Assembly: GCA_027382625.1 (NCBI GenBank)
Contig: JAJKFJ010022160.1
Span: 1 to 64,000 of the forward strand
Length of the DNA: 64,000 bases
Direction: 5' to 3'
Origin: Tetmemena sp. SeJ-2015
Taxonomy: Eukaryota; Ciliophora; Spirotrichea; Sporadotrichida; Oxytrichidae
The notes beneath the pieces are model-generated. The model saw only the letters and a list, made by a program, of their open reading frames with translations. It had not been told where the DNA came from and did not search any database. Position numbers and translations under genes: made by a program. Positions 22,425-33,839 of the stretch are shown piece by piece (positions within the stretch are counted from its first letter, which is position 1; each line of letters opens with the position of its first letter).

Positions 22425-23089
22425 TCTTGATTTTTTATCAGACTAATTTTTAATTGTATTTAATATAGGTAGAAATTTAATAGAAAATAGAAGGCAGTTG
22501 TAAGCAAAAAAAATAGGGGGCAAAGTAGGGCAGTTGACTCTTCAGTGTTAATATCTCTGCGGACTATTCCTTTCTTTTGAATGTATTACAGTTAACGTTT
22601 GGTTATTTATGAATATAATTTGATTAGGTTTTAAAATTATTTTTTTAAAATATATCTCTAAAGAAGTCCAGCTATAATTAAAGATATTCCCTTTAAAGTT
22701 TTATTAGAATGAAACGGTTGAGTAGTTATATTTTACGAATGTCACATTTATTGATATTTTTTATTTTCCTCGAAAATTAACTCAAACCAAATATATTATG
22801 TTTTAAAAGAGAGAAGTAGTTCCTCCATTAAGGAAAAGAATAATTTTGTAAATATCTTTCATGCACTTTTCATTTATAAATTATTGATTGTACTAGTTTT
22901 TATTTAATTTTTATTTTTCATATAGAATTTTTGAAAGACATTGTTTCATGTTTTATTATTTCTACAATTTTTTAACAATATAAACTCTACTTATATTGCA
23001 CTGCTTATAGTTTATAAGGCTTAAATTGGCTTCAAAGGTGTAAATTTATTCTTCTTTGCCAAATAATAACTTTAATTTCTTTTACTAAT
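22425..23089. promoter_or_regulatory. Intergenic region between G1 start and the K1 unit
   Basis: G1 reads leftward and K1 rightward, so this AT-rich region lies upstream of both. No coding frame or named motif was seen. Confidence 0.35.
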
Positions 23090-26000
23090 TTTTAAAAACT
23101 TTATAATTGACTATAGATTTCCTCCACTTTCTTTCTTGACAGCAAGCATTGGAAGTTCTAATTTTTGAACATTTTGAATAGAGTCGTATCAAATGTGCAA
23201 AGCGTAATTATTGATAAAAAGAGGTTAAACTAAAACAAGCTTCCACTCTATTTGAAAAGGACCAAGATTTATTAGCAATCAGGTTAAAAATAGTTAAAGT
23301 CTTAAGGAGATCAAGAATTTTGATTTGGTTTTCCAAAATTTTTAGAAAAAAAATTTTTTAAAGAAAAAATTTTTCTTCATTTTTCTTTTAAAAAATTTTT
23401 TTAAGGAAAATTTTTAATTTGGGGGTTACAAATTTTTAAATTAGAATTTTAAATTCAAAATTTAACCCCCAAAAGGAAACTTTTAAATTTATTTGGATAA
23501 TAAAAATTAAAATGAGGAAATATTAAATTCAAACATTAGAAAACAAATGAGGTAATATTAATCCTTAAAAATAAATAAGAATAAATACAATTTTAACTTG
23601 TTTGTGTCATTTTAAATCCACAGCAATCTTTTTGTTGTTACAAGTTTTCATGAAATATCATTGTATTATTTAGAATTTAAACTAAATATGTTTTTGATTT
23701 CGATTTTTAATTGAAAGATTAGAAAGAAACTTTGATTACTTTTTTAATCTCTAATTTCTTTTTTAAATTTTTAAAAAATGCTTAATATTTTAATTTTAAA
23801 AGGAACTAAAAAAAAAAATTATTTGAAATTTAAAAAAAGGATTTAAATTTTTAAAATATATCTGCATTTAAAATAGGTTATATTTATTTTAATTATGCTA
23901 TTCTTAAATAATTTTTAATCAAAATAACAATTCTTTTAATGTATTTACTTTCTTAAAATTGAATTTTTTATTTTAGATCCTTGAAATTGCTTAATAACTC
24001 CAATTCATATAGAATAATTTCCTTATTCACTTCCAAATCAGATATATTTTTTATAAATTTTCCTAATCAATACAACAATTTAAATAAAATATTATGATTA
24101 TAAAAATAATTGAACATCATAATAAATCTAATTTTTTGAAGAATTACTAAATGTCTTAACTCTTGCTAAGTCTTGTTATATTAATAAGATTTATTTGATA
24201 ATTCATTTTATATTAAAATGAATTTTTGGGATGACTCTTTCTAATTTAAATAATTATTTAAACTTTTATATACATAATAAGTTCAGAAAATATATATAAA
24301 TTGTATTCTAGATTTGGGACAATAATCAATTTAAATTTGAATTTATACTATATACGAGGTTCTAGACTTTCTGTCAATTGAAGATAAAATATATTTGCAA
24401 AGGCTTTCTCATCTATTCTATGACAGACTTATACCATTTTCAATTCAAACTTCTAAATTATTACAAATCAAAAGGCTCTTGGTTATTGTCCTAAAATATT
24501 TATATTTTCTAATTTGTTAATTATTGATTATAAATTATTTATAAGAATATTTAGAGGAAAAAAGGTAAAAATATAGACTTAGTATTTTTCTATCCCTCTT
24601 CGAATTCACATCATTAACGAAGTTAAACCATAAGACTCCCTTTTCGGTCAATTTAAGCCCAGAATATAGTAGACTTCCAAGAACTCAAGTATACAATCCT
24701 CTTTCCGTTTGACGCTAATAATTAAATCACAGAAGTTAAAATTAAAACTATAATTGTATAATAATATGAAAGTTATATTTATTAAAAATATCTTAATTCT
24801 TATTAAAAACCAATAGTCACTGTTTTATAAAGTGTTTAAACTTGAAGTATAAAAAAATAAGAACATATTTAATAGGCTCAATGCTCTTTAGGAGCCTAGA
24901 AAATAAACCCTTTTCGTAAGAGTGAAAAGAACCTTAATTTATTGCATTGGAGGGAGAGAGGGCGGAAAAAGCGACAGGTATGATAGCGAGGCAGATATAA
25001 AATTCAATAAATAAAATAATATTTTGATTAGTTGAAGGAAATTTAACCATTTCCATTACCGTACACCCTTTAATTATTTGTTTAATGGTGCTTCGCTCTC
25101 AATGTAAGAGAGAAATACATTTATATTTTAGGAGAAAAATATTGGTTTTTTGATGATTATGGTTTCTACTTGTGGAATAATTAATTTTAATATAAAATAA
25201 GGTGTCATAAAATAGTATAAAGCAATTAGACTTTAAAAATAATATTATATTTAATGAGTGGATTAGGCTTTAATATAATAAATATATGGGGTTTATTAGT
25301 ATTTCTGATTGAGAGCTCTTCCAAGGATATAATAATTGATGATTGTGAATTATTTTTGCCTCAGCAATAATACTTTCTTTTTCAATTTCATTCTTTTAGA
25401 TGAGTGTCCTTTTAAGCGTAATTCGCGTTTTGAAGAAAAAACCTTAGAATCGATTCTGACTAAATAGTGCATATTTCCAAAAAAAGAACATTTTCAAAGT
25501 GAAAACAAGGGCAGATAGCCGTAAACATCATAAATCCCTTATCATCATAAAAATGGAGTAACATAAATATCAAATTTTTAATACCTTTAAATACCCTCTA
25601 TGGTTTAAACAAACTCTGAATAATTTATAGTAAATATGCGGGAGTTTTAGTATGGAAGAATTTTTTAATTAAAAAATTATTTTATTTTATTTACAATTAA
25701 AATTTTCTCTGTGGAAACTTGACATCGAACTTCAAGAAAATGCTCTAGATGCTATATTTAAAATGTCATTTTAATTTATGAATCCTTGAATTTTAATAGA
25801 GAAGAAATTTGGACAAAATTGTCAGTTAAACTAAAGTATAAATTAACTTTTGGGTTCTATTCTTTTGATAAGGACGAGATAATCATACTAGCCAAACCAA
25901 GAAGAAATTATTTTAAAATTTTTATTTAAATGATCAGAGATACAAGAAATTTTAGAGACTGGTATTTAAGTTTGATGATCCCTTAGATATGACCTAATAT

Positions 26001-26125
26001 TCTCAGGTTGGATATGTTCACTGGCTTAAACCGTAGAGTTTAACTTAATACTCAACCAGATGTGACAGCCTCTACTAAGCATCTTAAAAAGGTAACAAAG
26101 TTTATCACTAGCATCTCAAACATAA
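23090..26125 (+). CDS. K1: F-box-like/kelch-repeat protein gene, copy 1
   Basis: Three diverged copies (K1-K3) share the same exons. The F-box-like exon is at 24356-24520 (EVLDFLSIEDKIYLQRLSHL, then FYDRLIPFS). It is followed by FFYPSSNSHHQRS (about 24590) and a kelch exon from about 24829 (VKRTLIYCIGGREGGKSDRYDS, where IGG...YDS is the kelch signature). A later kelch-like stretch reads LTFGFYSFDKDEIIILAKP (about 25840-25900), and the C-terminal blade is FKFDDPLDMTQYSQVGYVHW...GNKVYHQHLKHN (25960-26125). F-box/kelch proteins usually recruit substrates to SCF ubiquitin ligases. K1 has frame breaks (a TGA after the YDS exon; one base lost before EEIWTK), so it may be a pseudogene. 23090-24350 is an upstream conserved block shared with K3, with no clear frame except a poor-quality patch at 23330-23470. 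Confidence 0.6.
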
Positions 26126-26687
26126 TTTTTTAAAAAAATAACTTGAAAATCCATATAATGCATTTAATTTTCAACAGAATAATTTATTTGTTTTCTACTA
26201 AAGATCTGCTCTTTTCTTTATTCTTTGGCTAAGTAAATTCTCATTTAAAAGTGCACTTTTAAAATATTGTTACTCATTCATTTTAAGAACTTGGATTAAA
26301 GTCAATAATATTTTTCCATTTATGATTAAATTAAGAGCATAATATATATTCTATTTGTGATGGAAAAGGTTTCATTTAAATTCTGTTAATTAAATGCGTA
26401 TCTGTTCTGATTTAAGTAAATTAATTTCGATGATTTAAAAACATATGAAAGGCCCTGAACAAAAAGGCCTTTAATAAATCAATATAGAATGCATGATTCC
26501 TCGCACTATAGCCAATCAGTGAGACTCTTTTAAATATAAAATGAGAAAAGATGTCTAGCAATTGAAATTTAATTTATCACTGCATAATGTATCAACTTTA
26601 TTTTAAATTAAGATGAATCTTCTTGAACTAATAATATTTATAAGAATTAAGAATTAATTATAAGTCAAAATTAATTTTCAAACTATA
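26126..26687. other. 3' flank of K1, shared with the flanks of K2 and K3
   Basis: No coding frame is supported. About 26410-26680 is paralogous to 33000-33340 and 39115-39410, showing that the tandem duplication unit extends beyond the kelch exons. The fold-back element at 26688 interrupts it. Confidence 0.55.
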
Positions 26688-28146
26688 TTATAGAACTAAT
26701 TAATATTATAAAAATTTGCTAGGAAAAATATAACTATAAGGGTAACATATATCTATAGCTATCTAAGGTTCATTAGCATGGATGCGATGAAGGAAATGTA
26801 GAGACTCAATGCATCATTATCACTACAGAAGCAATAAGGAAGTGCGCTCTCACATCTCACGCTGAGTAATGTTGAATTGCATCGAGAGCGCGCATCGAAA
26901 CTTCAACTACTCTCTATATACTGTGTATTTACTCTATGTCACTCACTTATCTCTATACGCTCTAAGTAGAAATGATGATTATATACTTGAAATGATAAGT
27001 GATGAAGAGTGCAAATGCATTTTCCACTTGATAGCGTAACTTACTTGAGTGCGCTTAATATGCGATATGTGCGCCGTGAAACGCTCTCTCGAATGATGCT
27101 ACTTGCGCACTTGTTGCATATCGGAAAAGTAGAGAGGAGAGGCTTGCACTGAAAAGTGCGATAGTGATTTTCACTCCACCATACTTAAGTTTGCACTTGT
27201 TTGCACTTGTATCGTAATGTACACATATGCCATGAGTGCGCATACTAGTGATTCATGTTTGCACATGATGTATGAATGATGTTAGCATGCAGGAGCAGTG
27301 ATGCAGTTCGCATATACAGAGTTTGCAGTGAAAGAGTGCGCTCTAGATAAAAGTGCGATAGAGTACTTCACTCCATTAATAATGATCGATTAAAGTTATG
27401 ATCAATTATAAGTATATGATTATTAAGTTATAGCGATTATTGGTTATATCATTATTAATGGTGTGATGAACTCTATCGCACTTTTATCTAGAGCGCACTC
27501 TTTCACTGCAAACTCTGTATATGCGAACTGCATCACTGCTCCTGCATGCTAACATCATTCATACATCATGTGCAAACATGAATCACTAGTATGCGCACTC
27601 ATAGCATGTGGGCACATTACGATACAAGTGCAAACAAGTGCAAACTTAAGTATGGTGGAGTGAAAATCACTATCGCACTTTTCAGTGCAAGCCTCTCCTC
27701 TCTACTTTTCCGATATGCAACAAGTGCGCAAGTAGCATCATTCGAGAGAGCGTTTCACGGCGCACATATCGCATATTAAGCGCACTCAAGTAAGTTACGC
27801 TATCAAGTGGAAAATGCATTTGCACTCTTCATCACTTATCATTTCAAGTATATAATCATCATTTCTACTTAGAGCGTATAGAGATAAGTGAGTGACATAG
27901 AGTAAATACACAGTATATAGAGAGTAGTTGAAGTTTCGATGCGCGCTCTCGATGCAATTCAACATTACTCAGCGTGAGATGTGAGAGCGCACTTCCTTAT
28001 TGCTTCTGTAGTGATAATGATGCATTGAGTCTCTACATTTCCTTCATCGCATCCATGCTAATGAACCTTAGATAGCTATAGATATATGTTACCCTTATAG
28101 TTATATTTTTCCTCGCAAATTTTTAAAATATTAATTAGTTCTATAA
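26688..28146. mobile_element. Fold-back element FB1 (1.46-kb palindrome, TA target)
   Basis: Two ~700-bp arms are near-perfect inverted copies around a short centre near 27417. Each outer end reads TTATAGAACTAATTAATATT, flanked by TA (26686-26687 and 28147-28148), as expected for a Tc1/mariner-type target. The paralogous flank at about 39405 lacks the element, giving an empty site. The arms are dense in GTGCG/CGCAC and GTGCAAAC words. Each arm contains a 62-codon frame (27055-27243 minus, 27591-27779 plus), which I regard as a by-product of the palindrome. There is no transposase, so it must be moved by an enzyme encoded elsewhere. Confidence 0.9.
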
Positions 28147-28422
28147 TAATAAGTGTTATATAAAATATCATAAAAAGAGTTCGTAATAAGAGACTTTAAT
28201 TTGTCATAAAACTTATTATAGGAAGTATACTTTGGATAATGTAAGCTATTTTAAGCAAAACTCCTTTTGAAACTTATTTCTTCAGGCTTATATTTTGATT
28301 TGAGAATACTCTCAGCTATATTGTTTTACCTTTCCAGTCAGTACTCCATTTTATCATAAGTTGATCATTAGCTAATACTGTGTGAAAGTGAAGATGACGC
28401 AATATAATTCAAGGCATTGTGA

Positions 28423-28608
28423 GATAGACAAGGTATCAGAACCTTTGTAAACAAAGTAATAATCAAGCAACCTATGAAACCTAACACTCAGTTATCTGAG
28501 ATAGAGGAAGCACTTAAAGGTATAAAATTCAGAGAATATGAGACAGACGTCAAGGTCACCTTCCTAGAAGACTTTAGATTGCCTGTTTAGGGTTAAAATT
28601 TAGCATGA
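28423..28608 (+). CDS. Small unrecognised coding fragment
   Basis: A 61-codon frame, bounded by TGA on both sides, reads like a real exon (TFVNKVIIKQPMKPNTQLSE, EEALKGIKFREYETDVKVTF) and uses TAG as Gln near its end. It lies 63 bp before an interstitial telomeric repeat, so it may be a piece of a telomere-bearing element or an exon of a neighbouring gene. No family recognised. Confidence 0.45.
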
Positions 28609-28670
28609 TTATAAGTATTAATAAAGAAATTAATTATACACAACTTATTTTCACTTTCTTATCATATTAT

Positions 28671-28687
28671 GGGGTTTTGGGGTTTTT
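28671..28687 (+). repeat. Interstitial telomere-like repeat
   Basis: GGGGTTTTGGGGTTTTT is two G4T4 telomere units in the same orientation as the TBE end at 1445. No intact transposon is visible on either side, so it is an orphan transposon end or a healed break. Confidence 0.75.
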
Positions 28688-28739
28688 AATGATAAGAGAG
28701 AAAAAATGCTACTATTAAAAATAGCTCTCAATGCAATAG

Positions 28740-31700
28740 AAAGGTGCTAAGATTAATCTTAAAACTTGTATAAACAAGTCAGTTTAATCAAATATTAAGT
28801 CTTGAAAAGATTAAAGATTTTTGGGTTTATGATTTATTATAATGCAAGCTGAAACTGAATTTTGAACTTAAAAAGATTGAAGAATTTCAGCTGAAGTTTT
28901 TTTTTTTATACGAGAAGTTTGTTTTAAAGCTATTGAAATCTTTAATGAAAAAAAATATTATTAAATATAAATATTGTTTCATGTTTTTAATTTGAATTTT
29001 GGATTATTTTTAATTTAAAACTCGTTGAAGTTAATTTATTTTGGAAATGAATTTTTTAAAAGCTGAAATGTTAAATTCTAACATTAGAAAAGAAATGAGG
29101 CTCTTTAATCATATTATTTATGATTGATCTAAATTTTGTTCTTAATTTTGATGGTAATTTTATGATTAATAATTCACTTAGTTACCTTGGGTAATTATAA
29201 TTATACTTTTGAGATTTTGAAAATGGAGTCAACTTTAAATTTTGACAAGTAAACTTAATTCCAATTTGAAATTATCATATGAATATAGATTATAGATAAG
29301 CAAGCATTTTAAATAATGTGCATAATATAAATTATAGATATTTATTTATTTCTCATCCCAATTCTCTAAAATATGCTTTAAAATTTTTTTAAATGATATA
29401 TCTCTCCTTTAAATGAGTTCGCTCGTTTGATGTGTAATTTATGTTATTTTACGTTTAATATAGAGTTTATTTAATTTAAATGTCTACCTCAACAACTATA
29501 TTCTCATCAACTTATAAAACTTTATGGTGGCCGGCTTGACATGCGTCCAAGACAAGTAAAATATCCGACCCGATCAATAGAGACTCATCTTCGTAAACAA
29601 TCTCAAAAATTACAAAAGTATGATTTTATTTGTGTATTATTGAACATCATTAGAAGCAAGATGAAATGTACCACTGGCTAAAACATCCAGAAAGAGTCTA
29701 TCCTCACCCTAAACTTTCAACTGTATTAAAAATATAAATCAGATTGAGGCGGTTTTCTTTATGATCTTGATACTGATCTGGTAGCTCCTTCATTATATTT
29801 AAAAACATAATAAAGCAATGTTTAATTTAATATTTTTGCACTCTTTTCCTGATCTCTATCTTCATTAAGTTTTGCTTACTCTTTATCATGTATTAATTTT
29901 CATCCTATAATAAAATAAATATAATTTTTTAATAAGCACAAAATGTTTAAGATCTACCTTAGCATGGTTATATAGCTGAGAGTTATATGATAATTCAATT
30001 AAATTAAAAAGTAAAATGGGAAAACTCACTCAAATTTAAATCATAATTCGCTTTTTAAATAGAATAAGTTCAAAGAAAATATATCCATGCCAAATTAAAT
30101 GTAGAGCTCTCAATTAAAAAAAGAATGAAATCATTTTGTTCTCAATGATTGAAGTATTCCATACTTTAGGAATCTGGAGTGTGAAGCAATTCTAAAAAAA
30201 TAAAACTCAAATTATTTTTTGATTGGCCATATAGAACAATTTTTAGATTGATATCAACATAGTTTAAAATTAAAAGGAGGAATTGTATTAAAATAATAAA
30301 TGAAATGATCTAAATTTTTTGCTTTGAATGAGAGCTACTAAGTTTATTCTGGAGCTTGTTAGATAGCTTATAAATATTAGAATGAGTTTTTTTGTTCTAG
30401 TTACAATAGGAGGCCTCTGCAAATAGAATATTGATGAATCAAATTCTAAACTTAGAAATTAACCAAGCTTCCAAACTTCCGCCAGAGAACTCTTTCCACA
30501 CTCATCCTACGAAGAAGTGCTAGATGAAAGTTACTTACAATTTAATTCTAAACCGAATGGAAATTAGATAAACCTAAAACTCACTCTTCAACTATCACGC
30601 TTTTTAAAGTTATAATCCTAAAAATACATTTATTATCTTAGCTTATTAAATTATCAGCTCTTATTAAGATTATCTGGCAACAGTTAAGTTATCCAATTAA
30701 AAATAAATACTTTTAATTAAACTTAATTTATATTCGAGGTGCTTGATTTCTTCTTAATTGAAGAAAGAGTAAATTTGCAAATGCTCTCACATCTGTTTTA
30801 TGATAAACTTATCCCATCATCATTTCATATACAGTAACTGTTGGATATCAAAAGGCTCTTGGTTATTGCACATTTTTTTTCTCAAAATTTTAAAATGTTT
30901 GCTAATATTAGTTTTAAAAAATATTAAATTAAGAATATTTAGCGCACAAAAAAGTAATATGATCTAGTATTTTTCTATCCTTCAGCAAATTAACATCACA
31001 AGAGAAGTAAAGGGATAATGCTGCCTTTTCGATGAATTTCAGCCCAGAATATTGTAGACTTTCCTTAACTTAGGTATACAATACTCTTTCCATTTGATCG
31101 ATATGGTAAAATGAAAGAAGTTAAAATTTAAAACTAAATCCTTATTTCAATAACAAATTATATAATAAAATAGATCTTAATTCGAAAAACAAAAGCATTA
31201 AAAAATATTTTATAAAGTGTTTAAACTCCAAGGAAGGGACAATGAGTATACACTTACTAAGAAAAATGATCTTTCAGAACCTAGAAATAAAACCGTTTTC
31301 GTGAGAGTAAAAAGAACTTTAATTTATTGCATTGGAGGGGGATAGGATGGTAAAAGTGACAGGTACGATAGTGAAACAGATTAGAATTTCAATAAATATT
31401 AATAGAGTTTTTTATTAGTGGAAAGAAATTTAACCATTTCCATAGTATTACCCTCTTTAATTATTTATTTAATGGTGCTTGGCTCTCAACGTAAGGGATA
31501 AATACATTTACATTTTCGTTGAAAAATGGTGGCATTTTTTAGGGAATGATTTCTTCTTGTGGAATAATTAATAAAATAAAAAATTAGGTATGCTAAAAGA
31601 GAAAGAGCAAGTAGAATAAATTTGTGAGAATGGCCTGCAATTTTTAAATGATAAAATCTTTTATCATTCATTTAAAAATTAGATCAAATAATGCTTTAAT

Positions 31701-32540
31701 AAAATAGATATGTCTTATTGTTGAGACTTTGGTTTGAGTTCCTATGTAGTTAAGACTATTAAAATTAATGTGTTTGATTTCGCTCAAATCTAATAAAATC
31801 ACTATTATACTTTTTCGATTTTAATCTTTAGCTTAGTGAGTAAATTACGAGGATATATTAATCATGGATCGAATGAGATTGGAATATGAGTCTATAATAA
31901 ATTAAGAAGTCTCAGAAAGTGAAGACTAGGCTAGCAGTTTCAAAATACCCAAAGCCGCTAACCTCATAAAAATCAGAGTGACGCATAAATAACTAATTTC
32001 ATGCACATAGAAATGCAATCCGTATCAAAGCAAATTCTAGTTAAATTATTTTACTGTATGGGCATTTTTATAAAGAGGAGTTTTTAATTCTTAAATAATA
32101 TTTTTTATAAAAGATTTCTTTGTGGAAACTAAACATCGACCTTCAAGAAAACGCTCTAGATGTTTTTTAAAGTACCATTTTAATTGATGCATCCGAGAAT
32201 GTTCGCAGAGAAGAAATTTGGACAAAAATGTCAATTTAACTCAAGTATAAATTAAGTTTTGCGTTCTACTCTTATGATAAGGATGAAATAATCATACTAG
32301 CCAAACCGAAAAGAAATTATTTTAAAATTTTATATAAATGATCGCAGAAACAATTAATTTTAGAGAAAGGTATTTAAGTTTGATGATCCCTTAGAGATGA
32401 CCTAATATTCTCAGGTTGGATATGTTCACTGGGTAGTACCGTAGAGTTTAACTTAATATTCAACCAGATGTGACAGCCTCTACTTTTCTTCTCAAAAGGG
32501 TCACAAAGTCTATCAATAGCATCTCAAACATATTTTTTAA
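28740..32540 (+). CDS. K2: F-box-like/kelch-repeat protein gene, copy 2
   Basis: The F-box-like exon starts at 30736 (EVLDFFLIEERVNLQMLSHL, then FYDKLIPSS). The kelch exon, from about 31203, is open without a break over a long stretch: EYTLTKKNDLSEPRNK, VKRTLIYCIGGGQDGKSDRY, NLTISIVLPSLIIYLMVLGS. The next exon, about 32124-32335, reads WKLNIDLQENALDVFQS and EEIWTKMSIQLKYKLSFAFY. The last reads FKFDDPLEMTQYSQVGYVHW to about 32540. Among the three copies this has the best-preserved frame in the first kelch exon. A likely 5' exon lies at about 29650-29760 (NIQKESILTL), paralogous to 33478-33508. A frame change just before the FKFDDPL block is present in all three copies and is not explained by a GT-AG intron I could find. 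Confidence 0.62.
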
Positions 32541-32680
32541 TAAAATGTTAATTTATTAGGGATTAAACACCACTAATAGGCATATAATAACTCAATCGAT
32601 TTAGAGTTAATTCACAGGCGTAACAACCATGATCCGTTGTGCCACGTCACCGTGAAAGCCCACCGTCATTAATAAAATGT
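32537..32680. repeat. IES-like segment bounded by a 12-bp direct repeat
   Basis: TTAATAAAATGT occurs at 32537-32548 and again at 32669-32680, enclosing 120 bp that is absent from K1 and K3 at the same point and is richer in G+C in its right half (around 32620-32665). A short segment bounded by a direct repeat has the form of an internal eliminated sequence with a pointer, though a target-duplicated insertion is equally possible. Confidence 0.5.
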
Positions 32681-33358
32681 AATATCCCAATAAACAATTA
32701 AAATGTGATTTATTGTCCAGAAATTATACATTATTTTAAATTATATATGAATCGGGCTCTGTTCTTTTCTATTGAATAAGAGTCTTTGCCCTTTTCTTTA
32801 GTTAATTGGCGTTTTAACTTTGCATTTACATGTGCGCAAGTTTAAAAAATAGTAAATCATTTAGTATATGGTCTAAAATTATCACTGTTTATTTTTTAAT
32901 TTAAGATGAAATTAAGTGCTATTTAGTATTATTCTAGTTTTTGAATAGGGATTGAAAGATTTTTTTAAAATTTTATTCATTTACTGTAAACCTATTCTGT
33001 TTAAATAAATTAAATTATTAAATTGAAAAACACATGGAAGACTCTGAAGAATAAGGCTTATAATTAATCAATATTCAAAAAAAGACCCCTGTCATTATAG
33101 CCAATAAATGAGTAACTACATATTATGAAATCTGAAAAAGTTACGATATAATTGTTATTGAAATTGTTTTATCACAGCAGAAATTCATTTATCATAATAT
33201 TTAACTTATTTTAAAGATAACAAGATGAATCTTTTTTTATAAAATAATATTTATACATAATAAGAAATATTTATAAACCTCACTTAATTTATTTTAGCTC
33301 TAGGTGTCTAATAAAATATCATAAATAGTGGTCATGTTAAGCTTCCTTATTCCTTAAT
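32681..33358. other. 3' flank of K2, paralogous to K1 and K3 flanks
   Basis: AT-rich and non-coding. About 33000-33340 matches 26410-26680 and 39115-39440, marking the end of a tandem unit. Confidence 0.5.
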
Positions 33359-33553
33359 ATGATCAGTAGGCAAGCTCAAAGGAATACAAAATTATGCTTG
33401 CACTTGCGTACTTTTGAACAACGTCTAAGATCTTCGACAAGAGCAGCCAGAACCCTCTCTGATTACAACATCAATAAAGAGTCTACGCTCACCCTCAAAG
33501 AACTACTACTCAAAGCGCAGACACTAAAACTTAAAACGAGACTGATGGAGTAA
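33359..33553 (+). CDS. Probable 5' exon of a kelch-family copy
   Basis: Frame MISRQAQRNTKLCLHLRTFE continuing through NINKESTLTLKELLLKAQTL to a TAA at 33551-33553; read with the ciliate code it runs on (QQMEIKDALQRQLTPS). The helical, Leu/Lys-rich pattern and the match of INKESTLTL to QKESILTL near 29690 indicate a repeated exon. It precedes the K3 unit, whereas its K2 counterpart lies inside the K2 unit. Confidence 0.5.
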   Translation: MISRQAQRNTKLCLHLRTFEQRLRSSTRAARTLSDYNINKESTLTLKELLLKAQTLKLKTRLME

Positions 33554-33839
33554 TAAATGGAAATTAAAGATGCTCTTTAGCGGTAGCTGACTCCCTCATA
33601 AAATTTAAAAACATAATGCTTTTGAACTTTCTCTAATTTAATAGATATCACTTTGATCAAGAACTTTATCTTCTTTAGGTTTTGCTTACCCTCTATCAAG
33701 CATTCATATTCATCCTATATTATAATCAATCTGGTGGTAAAATTAATCAAGAAATAATGATAATTTTATAAAGTTAATTTAATCTAAAATTAATTATAAT
33801 GTAATTTATTTAATTGTAAAATCTCTCAATCAAATCTAT

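Noticed and set aside
27055..27779. 62-codon frames in both arms of the fold-back elements (also 37987-38175)
   Set aside because: They are the same sequence in inverted arms, so their conservation follows from the palindrome; no start context or family resemblance supports a gene.
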